A model generated the notes under the pieces. The model searched no databases, was not told where the DNA came from, and was given only the letters and a program-made list of their open reading frames with translations. The position numbers were made by a program, and so were the translations under genes. From assembly GCA_963701435.1 (NCBI GenBank), contig CAVPAL010000006.1, forward strand, positions 434,001 through 498,000: a stretch of DNA of 64,000 nt, written 5' to 3'. This document shows, in pieces, positions 36,019 through 44,649 of the stretch (position 1 is the first letter of the stretch; each line of letters starts with the position of its first letter). Origin of the DNA: JAACFF01 sp963701435 (GTDB lineage Bacteria; Chloroflexota; Anaerolineae; Promineifilales; Promineifilaceae).

Positions 36019-38781
36019 ATGAACCTTCAGCAAAGAGAAACCGAAAAAACCGACTGGTCCTTAACGATTATTGCTTTAGTCGTTTTGTTTATTTACCTGT
36101 TTTATACCTACAATTTTGTGCTGCGATTGCCTTATCCTGGCATAGCCTTGACAAACAGTGGAACCGGTTGGTTTGTAAATGATTCAACCCACCCAGAACT
36201 TGAAGTGGGCGCCATCCTGCTTCAAATAGGCGATTTGCCGTATTCTGTGTATAGCCAAAATCGCTTAACCGTTCCCTTCGAAGGCCTGGAGCCGGGTGAT
36301 AAAATTTCATTACTTGTCGGTGATACTGGGGAGCAAGTTACCATTACCCTCCCCCAGGTATTATTAGAGGATTATTGGCGGCGCGTATTGGCAACCTTAT
36401 GGTTTATTCCTTTCTGGTTGGCGGGAACGATCGTTTTGCTCTTAATCCGCCCCCGGGATAGTGGTTGGCGTTTGCTGGTTGCATTTTTTTATTTGATTGG
36501 GTTGTGGGCCATATTGGGGTTGATTGCAAATTGGCAAATAGCCGGTGCGCGCCTGGTTTATGGAGTTTGCAGTTGGCTGCTCATGCCCATAACCATTCAC
36601 CTGCACCTGATTGTGCCGCGCCCTCTTTTCCCACGCCTGACGCGTTACCTTGTTCCACTAATGTATGGGGCTATGGGAATCATTACCATTTTGGAGTTGT
36701 TACAGCTAACTCCACGATCCATACCATTGTATGGTTTTGTTTTCGCGCTGGCTGTAAGCCTGGGTTTGATGATTTATCGGTTATTCAGCTCCGATTCTAC
36801 TCCCACCGAGCGTTTATCTGTCAGGCTGATGCTGGCCGGCGTCACGTTAGCCTTTCTTCCCGGCGTCATTGTTTTTCTAATTCCACAGTTATTAAATATA
36901 AAAGCAACCGGTGACGCCGCCTTAACCATTGCTTACCTGGCGATTCCCGTCTTGCCGCTTTTTTACATTTACGCCATCTACAAGCGGCGACTAGGCCCGT
37001 TAGAATTTCGGGCCAATCGTTTGTTGAGTCAATACAGTTTTATTTTACTGTTCCCCCCCATTTTTCTGTTATTGCTTCTGTTTGGGCTGCAAATTATTCC
37101 ATCACCGGGTGGGCGCATGGTGTATTTGTTACTTATTTCAATCCTGTTTGTGGCGGTTACACCCCCTCTGTTTAGTCAATTTCAGCAGTGGGTAAATCGT
37201 TTAGCATACGGTTTGGAGCATGACTCAGACGAGGTCATTCGTGTATTTGCCAACCAGATTCCTTCAGCATTAAGTCGTGAGGAGTTGGTACGCTTATTAA
37301 CGCAATCAATATTGCCCAGCATCTATATACGCCAGTCGATGTTAGCCGTTTTTGATGATCCCGATGATTTAGTATGGTATACGGACAAGGTTGATCTAAA
37401 TGACAAACAATTTTCCATCCGCGATTTTAAAAATTTGCAGATTAAGGCGAGTGAATATCAGCCGCCTCCAAAAGATTTTCTCGGCGAATGGGATTGGGTT
37501 CGATTGGTGATCCCCTTAAGAACACGTGAGGTCACGCAGGGTCTCTGGCTGTTTGGACGCCGCGATCCGGATGATTTCTACCCCAAAACGGATATTGATT
37601 TGTTACAGGCCCTGGCAAATCAGATTTCTCCAGTTTTAGAAAATATTCGGCTCTACGAAGCGCTGCGCCAACAAGCCGACAGCCTGGCAGATCAGGTCGC
37701 GGAGCGGACGTCCGAACTGAAAGCTGAACGCGATCGCACCCAGGCCATTTTAGACAGCGCCGGTGAAGGCGTGTTCTTTATGAATACTGACGCTGTTTTC
37801 CTGTACGCAAATCCGACTTTTGAGCATATGACAGGGTATGCTGACAATGAGCTGCTGGGCGAGCCATTGACGCTGTTAGAGAGTGAAGACAACCCATTTC
37901 CGGATATGCAAGCGGCTTTCGCGGAAGGTCAGGGCTGGCATGGCGAAATGATTCAAAAACGCAAAGATGGGTCGGTTTTTGATGTGAATTTGACAATTGC
38001 GCCGATTGAAGTCGAAGACGGCCGTTTACAAGGTTACGTCGGTGTTCTATCTGACATCAGCAAACTGAAAGAGGTTGATCGGCTGAAAACCAATATCATC
38101 GCCAACGTTTCCCATGAACTAAAAACACCGCTGGCCAATATTACGCTGTATTTACAATTAATGGAGCGCGGCAAATTCGAAAATCAAGCCCGCTATTTGA
38201 TTGTACTCAATCGCGAAACCGATCGCTTGACGCGTTTAATCAGTAATCTATTAGATTTGTCTCAACTTGACACAGGTGATATTCCTGCAAACTTTCGCCC
38301 TATTATGCTGCCTAAACTGGCGGCGGAAATTGCCAATTCATACCAAACCCGCGCCCATGAAAAGCATATTGATATACAACTCTGCCTCACCGAGGATTTG
38401 CCCCTTGTGCTGGCCGATAAAGACCAGTTGGAACAAGTTTTGGTTAATCTGATCGTAAATGCAATCGCTTATACGCCCATCGGTGGGCAAATTAAATTAG
38501 AGAGCGGCGCCGGATTTCGAATGACTTCAGATGATGTTTGGGTGCGCGTCACTGATACAGGCCTGGGTATCGCCCCGGAAGAATTATCGATGATTTTCGA
38601 GCGTTTTTATCGTGGTTCGGCGAGTCAGAAAAGCAAGTCTTCCGGGACGGGGCTGGGTCTGACAATTTGTAAGGAAATTATGGAAAGACATCAAGGCGAG
38701 ATCGTAATTGAAAGCGAACCGGGCCAGGGAACGGCCGTTACCCTTTGGCTGCGCACGGTTAAGGGTGCAACGTTAGCATGA
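36019..38781 (+). CDS. Membrane sensor histidine kinase with ComP-like N-terminal sensor
   Basis: The 920-residue kinase begins with one membrane helix (about 14-35) and an extracytoplasmic PDZ-like segment (about 45-112, with ELEVGAILLQIGDLPYS and GLEPGDKISLLV). About seven to nine further helices follow (to about residue 390). The cytoplasmic part has a GAF-like region, a coiled coil (about 550-575), a PAS domain, a HisKA dimer/phosphoacceptor domain with NVSHELKTPLAN and a HATPase domain with GLGLTICKEIM. The TM-PDZ-multiTM sensor is the layout of Bacillus ComP, whereas ComP has a HisKA_3 core and this protein has HisKA. Next to the peptide and isoprenyl transferase genes it is the likely receptor. 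No response regulator follows; the stop overlaps the next start (ATGA). Confidence 0.85.
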   Translation: MNLQQRETEKTDWSLTIIALVVLFIYLFYTYNFVLRLPYPGIALTNSGTGWFVNDSTHPELEVGAILLQIGDLPYSVYSQNRLTVPFEGLEPGDKISLLVGDTGEQVTITLPQVLLEDYWRRVLATLWFIPFWLAGTIVLLLIRPRDSGWRLLVAFFYLIGLWAILGLIANWQIAGARLVYGVCSWLLMPITIHLHLIVPRPLFPRLTRYLVPLMYGAMGIITILELLQLTPRSIPLYGFVFALAVSLGLMIYRLFSSDSTPTERLSVRLMLAGVTLAFLPGVIVFLIPQLLNIKATGDAALTIAYLAIPVLPLFYIYAIYKRRLGPLEFRANRLLSQYSFILLFPPIFLLLLLFGLQIIPSPGGRMVYLLLISILFVAVTPPLFSQFQQWVNRLAYGLEHDSDEVIRVFANQIPSALSREELVRLLTQSILPSIYIRQSMLAVFDDPDDLVWYTDKVDLNDKQFSIRDFKNLQIKASEYQPPPKDFLGEWDWVRLVIPLRTREVTQGLWLFGRRDPDDFYPKTDIDLLQALANQISPVLENIRLYEALRQQADSLADQVAERTSELKAERDRTQAILDSAGEGVFFMNTDAVFLYANPTFEHMTGYADNELLGEPLTLLESEDNPFPDMQAAFAEGQGWHGEMIQKRKDGSVFDVNLTIAPIEVEDGRLQGYVGVLSDISKLKEVDRLKTNIIANVSHELKTPLANITLYLQLMERGKFENQARYLIVLNRETDRLTRLISNLLDLSQLDTGDIPANFRPIMLPKLAAEIANSYQTRAHEKHIDIQLCLTEDLPLVLADKDQLEQVLVNLIVNAIAYTPIGGQIKLESGAGFRMTSDDVWVRVTDTGLGIAPEELSMIFERFYRGSASQKSKSSGTGLGLTICKEIMERHQGEIVIESEPGQGTAVTLWLRTVKGATLA

Positions 38782-39527
38782 AATCTGAGCCTTTAACGGC
38801 CGTTCTCTTCGACTGGGATTACACACTGGCTTACACCACCATAGGAGACAACAGCCGCAGCACTCGTTTTGCAGCGATGTTCAAATTGGCGGGCCTATCC
38901 TATACACAAACAGAAATTGAGGCGGCGCTGCAAGAACTGCGTACAAAAGCCCAACGCGGCGAAATCACGCTCATTCTCCACCCTCAGACGCGGCAGCAAA
39001 TAGGCTGGCAGTATATGCATTTGCTGAAAGCTTTGGGCTGCACGGAGATTGATTGGACTCAGCTAACGCGCCTTTACAACACCTATGCACAATTGCCTAC
39101 ATTTTTGTACCCGGATGCCCGTCCAACCTTACAAAACCTACGCCAAAAAGGGTGGGTTGTAGGAATTTTATCGAACCATTCGCATTCGGCTCGCGCTGTG
39201 ATGGAAAGATTGGTAGGCGATTTGATCCCCCAAAAACAAATAATTATTAGCGGGGAAGAGGGCGTCCACAAACCCGCCAAAACCATTTTCCGACGCGCGG
39301 CTGCGCGCTTACGCACGCCGGCATCACAATGCGTGTTAGTCGGCGACAATCTGCAAGTTGATGCAGTTGGCGCGCTGAAAAATGGTGGGTATGGTCAAGG
39401 CATCTGGTTAGATCGTAAAAACAACATGCAGACTGTTCCGGAAGGCGTCATACGCGTGACGTCATTAGAAACCCTGGACACTTTACTTTCGAACCCACGT
39501 TATAAACCAGGCGAGCAAAAACCCTAA
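38778..39527 (+). CDS. HAD-superfamily hydrolase
   Basis: The 249-residue phosphatase-like protein has all HAD motifs: FDWDYTLA (nucleophile and acid Asp), ILSNHSHS, HKPAKTIFRRA (Lys) and LVGDNLQVDAVGA. A helical cap lies between motifs I and II. The start codon overlaps the kinase stop by 4 nt, so the two are translationally coupled. The substrate is unknown; phosphoglycolate-phosphatase-like activity is a guess from the family. The 3' end overlaps the convergent membrane protein gene by 45 nt. Confidence 0.88.
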   Translation: MKSEPLTAVLFDWDYTLAYTTIGDNSRSTRFAAMFKLAGLSYTQTEIEAALQELRTKAQRGEITLILHPQTRQQIGWQYMHLLKALGCTEIDWTQLTRLYNTYAQLPTFLYPDARPTLQNLRQKGWVVGILSNHSHSARAVMERLVGDLIPQKQIIISGEEGVHKPAKTIFRRAAARLRTPASQCVLVGDNLQVDAVGALKNGGYGQGIWLDRKNNMQTVPEGVIRVTSLETLDTLLSNPRYKPGEQKP

Positions 39528-40349
39528 CAGCCAGGTCAACAGTTGCAGCGGCAGCGTGCGCGCGAAGAAATTATCGCTGTTACTGATGTAAAAATAGCCA
39601 TCTGTCGCAAATAAATAATGGATAAGCGGCAAAAGAAGGTAGGCAATCACAACGCCGGCCAGAAAAACGGCCGCTGCCGGCGGCATGGCAGTATGTCTCC
39701 AAAACCGCAAAACTGTTACCAAAACCAGCCACAAAAGTATAAAGCCCATGAGAAGCGCGAGCAGCCACAGCCGCCAGGCTGCACCGTCGCGCAGCCAGCC
39801 CGGAATTAGCGTGAGGTTAGCGAGGAGAATTAAAATCAGCGCCATACCCAACCCATCCGCAGCCAGCCAGAGCATGTCCACGGGACGATTTGCGACCAAT
39901 CCTGCTGCATAGATTGCCAGCGCCAAACCGGACAGCGCCACACAAGCCGTAATCAATGCCAGACTAAACGGTAGTGTTGGTTGATTTGCGGTTTTCGTAA
40001 TGAGTAAAATGCCGGGCAGCAGCAAGACAGCGCATAACAACCACACATAGAGCCAGTACGGCGGCTGGTAATCTCTTTTAAAACGCGCTAAAAGCCAATT
40101 GACACAGCCAAACAACACCAACACCGCTCCACTGGCAACCAAACTCGCCATCCAATAGCGGCTGCCGGTCACGCGGCTGAATGGGGATGTATCGGGAACC
40201 AGCGGTCCCATATCATGGTAATAGAGAAAAACGATGTACCGATCCGCAATAACAAACCAATAAGTGAATGCGGCCAGGACAAGAATTGAAATTAAAAGGG
40301 CAAACACCAGAGCGGACGCCCATGTTTTAACAAAAACTTTGGAAAGCAT
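39483..40349 (-). CDS. Multi-pass membrane protein of unknown function
   Basis: The 288-residue hydrophobic protein has about seven transmembrane helices. A loop after the first helix contains a short polar motif (YYHDMGPLVPDTSPFSRVTGSRYW) that probably faces outside. I do not recognise a family. It ends inside the 3' end of the HAD gene on the opposite strand and follows murJ on the same strand after 24 nt, so it is probably co-transcribed with murJ. Confidence 0.72.
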   Translation of the reverse strand: MLSKVFVKTWASALVFALLISILVLAAFTYWFVIADRYIVFLYYHDMGPLVPDTSPFSRVTGSRYWMASLVASGAVLVLFGCVNWLLARFKRDYQPPYWLYVWLLCAVLLLPGILLITKTANQPTLPFSLALITACVALSGLALAIYAAGLVANRPVDMLWLAADGLGMALILILLANLTLIPGWLRDGAAWRLWLLALLMGFILLWLVLVTVLRFWRHTAMPPAAAVFLAGVVIAYLLLPLIHYLFATDGYFYISNSDNFFARTLPLQLLTWLLGFLLAWFITWVRK

Positions 40350-40373
40350 AACTCCCTTTTATGCACTCTGAAG

Positions 40374-41990
40374 CTACCCTGAGCGTTGAAAGCGACGACG
40401 GCCGTATGCCCAAATTTGCTGTACCTCGGCCACACGCAGCAGCCAGCACACGCCCAGATAGACCAACCCGCCAACGGCCGTTACCACTACAAGCTGAAAT
40501 AACACGCCCTCAATCTGATCTAAAACCAACCACATGGCGCCAACCATCGCCACAGTCGCCAACCCCATACGCCAGGCCGCATCCAGCATGACACGGCCGT
40601 TTAGCCGGCCAAGTTTGCGGCGCAGCAGCACAAGCAGCACCGCGACCTCCATGTAATTTGAAATCGTAAATCCCAGCGCCAGCACCCCCAGCGCCGGCCA
40701 GCCCTGCGGTGCAAAAACAGCGTCTCGCAGCCAAAGGCTCAAAACGATCATTAACACGACCTGAACCGCACCGGCTAAAACCGGTGTGATCGTATCGCTG
40801 AGTGCGTAAAAGGTACGCGCAATCACTTCCAAAAATAACAGGGCAATCAGGCTGAAAGAAAAGAAAAAAAGGGCATTCGCCACAATTTCAGTCGATTCCG
40901 CGCCAAATAATCCCCGTTCGAACAGCAAACGAATGATTGGCTCGCGCAGCATAATGAGCAGCACAGTCATCGGCAGGCCCAGAAACAGTAAAAGGCGCAA
41001 GGAGTCTGTCACAATCGAGCGCATTTCATCATACGCTTGTTCGGCAGCCAGCGTTGACAACGTCGGAAAGGCGGCAATTCCAAGCGCCTGTCCAATGATG
41101 CCCTGCGGCAGCAAAATAAGCAGTAAGGCCACGTTAATAGCCGGCAAACTGCCCAAAGCCATCGATCCGGTCAGAAAAACAAAGATAATGCGGTTGAGTT
41201 GGCTGAATGAAAGGCCCAGGACACGGGGAATCATCAGCTTAATCACTTTAACAACTCCGGGATCACGGACGGTCAGGAGGGGTTGATACCGGGCGCCTAC
41301 CCGGCGCAGCCCGGGTAATTGAATGAGAAAATGTCCCAGTGCACCCAACACCGTACCAATGGCCAGCCCCATTGCGGCGCTCATGGTAAAGTGGCTTAAT
41401 ACCAATCCGCCCAAAATGATGCCTAGATTGTAGATCGAAGGCGCCAGCGCCGGCAGCAAAAAATGCTGGCGCGCGTTGAGCGCCCCCATAATCACGCCGC
41501 TGGCCCCAAAAATGATGGGGGTCAGCAGCATGACACGCATTAGCTTAACGGTTTGCACCAGCAAAAGCGGCTCAAGCGCGATATTTTCAGCATAGAAAAA
41601 GCGCACAATCGGTTCGGCAAAGATCATCGCAATAACAGCTACAATCGTAATGGTGATGGTGATCAGGTTAATGACTTCGGAGAACAGCCGCCAGGCGCCG
41701 GTTTCGTCATCACGTGTGAAGTAAGCGGCAAAGGTCGGGATAAAGGCTGAGCCAATTGCCCCACCGGCGATGATGTAAAAGATAGATTCAGGAATGACCT
41801 TTGCAATTTCGAAGGCCGTGGCCTCGACGGTTGTAACGCCCAGCGAGGAGCGTACAACCATTTCGCGCACAAGGCCTAAGATGCGGCTGAGCAGCAGGGC
41901 AGCGGAAACAATGCCCGCCGCGCGCAAGACCTGGGAACGGCCGTTGCCGACGGTTGAGCTGGTTGAAGGTTGTGGTTGCGATTCTGCCAT
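40374..41990 (-). CDS. murJ: MurJ-type lipid II flippase
   Basis: The 538-residue protein has about 14 membrane helices of the MOP superfamily. It begins RAAGIVSAALLLSRILGLVREMVV and includes the conserved FIPTFAAYF, RVMLLTPIIFG and PQGIIGQALGIAAFPTLS segments of MurJ/MviN. It flips lipid II to the outer face for peptidoglycan synthesis, in line with the class A PBP at 30.6 kb. A second membrane protein gene follows closely. Confidence 0.92.
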   Translation of the reverse strand: MAESQPQPSTSSTVGNGRSQVLRAAGIVSAALLLSRILGLVREMVVRSSLGVTTVEATAFEIAKVIPESIFYIIAGGAIGSAFIPTFAAYFTRDDETGAWRLFSEVINLITITITIVAVIAMIFAEPIVRFFYAENIALEPLLLVQTVKLMRVMLLTPIIFGASGVIMGALNARQHFLLPALAPSIYNLGIILGGLVLSHFTMSAAMGLAIGTVLGALGHFLIQLPGLRRVGARYQPLLTVRDPGVVKVIKLMIPRVLGLSFSQLNRIIFVFLTGSMALGSLPAINVALLLILLPQGIIGQALGIAAFPTLSTLAAEQAYDEMRSIVTDSLRLLLFLGLPMTVLLIMLREPIIRLLFERGLFGAESTEIVANALFFFSFSLIALLFLEVIARTFYALSDTITPVLAGAVQVVLMIVLSLWLRDAVFAPQGWPALGVLALGFTISNYMEVAVLLVLLRRKLGRLNGRVMLDAAWRMGLATVAMVGAMWLVLDQIEGVLFQLVVVTAVGGLVYLGVCWLLRVAEVQQIWAYGRRRFQRSG

Positions 41991-42237
41991 TGTCCGGAAT
42001 TATACCCCGGTTAAAAGCAGACACCTTGCTATACAAAAATTGATTTAGTCACGTATAAAACAGAATTCTTAAAAAAGTCTAAAAAACTGGAAATGTTTTC
42101 AGAAATCGGGAAGATTATTGAGCAAGATTTAGGTCTTTGCTGGCTTTGAGCCGCCAGATGTGAATTAATATGTCAATATGGTTGTATAACTTGCGAACCT
42201 ATAAAACTGAAGTACACTACAAAAATATTGCCTTTTC

Positions 42238-42313
42238 CCTGTCAAGTTTACCCGAGAAGCGCTTTTCCTTAAGTGCAAAACCTGACAGGGCTCTCAGGTA
42301 CCTGAATAGTTAC
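42238..42313. repeat. Structured intergenic repeat, pseudoknot-type family, copy upstream of spoVS
   Basis: CCCTGTCAAGTTT and AAACCTGACAGGG form a stem. Inside the loop, ACCCGAGA can pair with TCTCAGGT just outside it, giving an H-type pseudoknot. The unit ends TACCTGAATAGTTAC and matches the copy at 42871-42948 along its whole length. Confidence 0.7.
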
Positions 42314-42322
42314 TATTCCCAT

Positions 42323-42439
42323 TGGGTAAACCGCAGAAAATTCTTAAAAATAAGACGAGTTAGAAATCTGCGGTTTCCTTGAGGAATTGGCAGATTTTTC
42401 ACGACCTTTATTTTTGATTTTTTTCTACCGATCACCTAA
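42323..42439. repeat. 117-bp structured intergenic repeat, copy 2
   Basis: It begins GGGTAAACCGCAG and ends CCGATCACCTAA. The first stem is AACCGCAG/CTGCGGTT and the second is formed by ATTGGCAG and CTACCGAT with wobble pairing. It lies immediately after the pseudoknot-type repeat and 65 bp before spoVS. Confidence 0.75.
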
Positions 42440-42504
42440 TTTGTATTGGACATAAAACTGCAATTGGCCATAATCATGAATTGTAACGAACATGGAGGCT
42501 ATTT

Positions 42505-42768
42505 ATGAACATAATTAAAGTATCTGCTCGCTCCCGTACTGCTGCTGTTGCCGGCGCCATTGCCGGCGTCATGAGAGAGGCGCAGCGGGCAGAAGTACAG
42601 GCAATTGGCGCCGGGGCGGTGAATCAGGCCATGAAAGCAATCGTCATTGCGAAGGGCTATCTGGCAGAAGAAGATGTCCACATCGTTTGCACACCTTCTT
42701 TTGTCGAAGTTGACATTGACGGGCAAGAACGCACAGCCATTCGGCTCCTGGTTGAACCGCGGCCTTGA
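42505..42768 (+). CDS. spoVS: SpoVS-related protein
   Basis: The 87-residue Alba-like protein has the near-invariant SpoVS features: IKVSARSRTAAVAGAIAG at the start, EVQAIGAGAVNQAMKAIVIAKG in the middle and IDGQERTAIRLLVEPRP at the end. In Bacillus SpoVS acts in sporulation and septation. In non-sporulating Chloroflexota and Deinococcus-Thermus relatives its role is unknown, and nucleic-acid binding is suspected. ATGGAGG precedes the ATG. The gene is isolated between structured repeats. Confidence 0.93.
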   Translation: MNIIKVSARSRTAAVAGAIAGVMREAQRAEVQAIGAGAVNQAMKAIVIAKGYLAEEDVHIVCTPSFVEVDIDGQERTAIRLLVEPRP

Positions 42769-42870
42769 TTCGTTTTTGCCTATGGCCAAAACTAGGGACA
42801 CGGAAGTAGCGTGTGTCCCTGTTTATATTATTTTGTAATCAATTTTAAATTTGTTTGTAACTAAACAGCT

Positions 42871-42948
42871 AGACCTGTGAGATTTACCCGAGAAGCAATT
42901 GTTCTTAAGGGCAAAATCTTGCAGGCCTCTCGGGTACCTGATAGTTAC
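42871..42948. repeat. Structured intergenic repeat, pseudoknot-type family, copy downstream of spoVS
   Basis: CCTGTGAGATTT pairs imperfectly with AAATCTTGCAGG, and TACCCGAGA pairs perfectly with TCTCGGGTA. The latter helix has an A-to-G change relative to the 42238 copy that improves pairing. It overlaps the end of the convergent glycosidase-like gene by a few bases. Confidence 0.7.
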
Positions 42949-44648
42949 ATTTGTTTACGCTTTTTTTGCCAGCGCCAGAAAGCCAGACTCAAAAAAAACA
43001 CAATAACAAAACCGATTATGGCCAGATTCCAATCTGGCGGGGAATTTGTGACCGGTTGTGTTTCAGGTCTGGGGGTATGAGAGGGGAAAGACACGGCCGT
43101 TGCTGTTACAGTCGACGTTGAAGGCAATGTTGCGGTTGCAGTAGGTTGCATCGTGCTTGCGCCTGTCGGTTGAATCGGTGACATGCGGGTTGCGGTAGGC
43201 GCCGGGGTTGTCGGCGCGGGCGTCACGGAAGGCAGCGGCGTAAGCGTAGGTGGAGCCGAAATTAGTGGCGCCGGTAAATCTTCCGGTGGTGGGCCGCCAT
43301 CTTTTGCTTCAATTAAATACATCATCGTGCCGCCGATCATGCAGAAATCGCCGATCGTTTGGGTGCAACGCGCCTGCTGCAGTTCAAGCGTGTAGACACC
43401 ATTCTGAGGCGAAACAAATTTTTTTTGACCCCACATATCAACCAGCAGCGCAGATTCGGCCGTTGCAGCTATGTTTACTTGTTGCTGCTCCGGCAAGCGC
43501 GAGAAAACGGCCGTTGTTGTGCGATCCGGTTGCTCAATCAGGAACTGCCCAACCGCATCCCAACGCATCCGTTCCACATGCGTCGCGCCCGCCAGGTAAT
43601 CAATGGCGGTGGCATAAGTGCGGTAAGCCAGGCGCGTGGTCACATCCATACGCATCAGACCAAACGGCTCCGGATTGGCGGCGCGGTCGGCAACCGTATC
43701 CTGCATCTTAAACACGCCAACGCGCTCCGCACCGGCCGCCAGCGCCGCCACAACTGCCTGAGGCACAAACGCCGCCTGTTCATCCTGCGTCACCGCCAAC
43801 GTGACATTCTCTACCGGCCAGACCGGGTCATCATAAGGCGGCGCATTGGTTTCGACCAGCCAGATGGGTTTGTTTATGCCGCGCGCCAGCATGATTTGCC
43901 GGAAAAACAAAATTAAATCATATACCTGATCAGCCTGAAAATAGAGATGGGCTGTGGCCGCATCAAAATAATAATCATGCTGGACCGCATCCGGATCAGC
44001 CAACAGTTCATCCAGCAAACGCGCCATATATTGTTCACGTCCCGCCTGCACATCGGCCCAATAGGTAAACGCCGCCAGATGAATGGAAACATTGGGATTG
44101 ACTTCCTTGGCCGCCAGGTAGGCGACGCGCTGAAGCTGGGCAAAATCGGCCACAGAACCGTCCCAGGTATGGGCAATTTCAGTTTTGTTTATGTCGGGCT
44201 CGTTCCAGATGATCCAATGGTCGATACGGCCGTTATACTGCCCGACCGCCTCGCGCACAAAAGTAGCCCACAAATTTTCACGATCATCATGCGGCAGCCA
44301 CAGCCCGGCAGGCAAGTTGTTTTCATCCCTTGCCCATTCAGGAATACCGATCAACAGCCCAACCATCTCACGCCCCAGCCGCGCTTCTGTTTCCAACACC
44401 TCATCAGTGACAGGCGGCTGCCACGCTTCCGGCCCTTCGGGCTGCACATCCGCCCATTGAAAGGTTGTGCGTGTCCAGCCCACGCCCAAATTACGCGCCG
44501 AGAAAGGGGCCTCATACGCTTCAATCACGCCAAAACGCCACTCGTTTTCTGTTTGAGCGGCCGTTGATGCGGCAAATGCGTTAAACGCCAAAACGCAAAG
44601 GGATATCAAGAAAAATATTAGGTTTGTTTTATGAAATCTGGGGATCAT
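42945..44648 (-). CDS. Secreted glycoside hydrolase-like (clan GH-A fold) protein with C-terminal membrane anchor
   Basis: The ~567-residue protein has a signal peptide (IPRFHKTNLIFFLISLCVLA) and a TIM-barrel-like domain. The candidate acid/base Glu is in IIWNEPDINK and the candidate nucleophile Glu in IWLVETNAPP. A beta-rich segment, a Thr/Pro-rich linker (about 460-530) and a final transmembrane helix with a Lys/Arg tail follow. GH39/GH5-like activity on polysaccharide is likely but the substrate is unknown. The ATG at 44648 starts one base after the stop of the upstream gene, so the two are translationally coupled. Confidence 0.82.
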   Translation of the reverse strand: MIPRFHKTNLIFFLISLCVLAFNAFAASTAAQTENEWRFGVIEAYEAPFSARNLGVGWTRTTFQWADVQPEGPEAWQPPVTDEVLETEARLGREMVGLLIGIPEWARDENNLPAGLWLPHDDRENLWATFVREAVGQYNGRIDHWIIWNEPDINKTEIAHTWDGSVADFAQLQRVAYLAAKEVNPNVSIHLAAFTYWADVQAGREQYMARLLDELLADPDAVQHDYYFDAATAHLYFQADQVYDLILFFRQIMLARGINKPIWLVETNAPPYDDPVWPVENVTLAVTQDEQAAFVPQAVVAALAAGAERVGVFKMQDTVADRAANPEPFGLMRMDVTTRLAYRTYATAIDYLAGATHVERMRWDAVGQFLIEQPDRTTTAVFSRLPEQQQVNIAATAESALLVDMWGQKKFVSPQNGVYTLELQQARCTQTIGDFCMIGGTMMYLIEAKDGGPPPEDLPAPLISAPPTLTPLPSVTPAPTTPAPTATRMSPIQPTGASTMQPTATATLPSTSTVTATAVSFPSHTPRPETQPVTNSPPDWNLAIIGFVIVFFLSLAFWRWQKKRKQM

Positions 44649-44649
44649 A

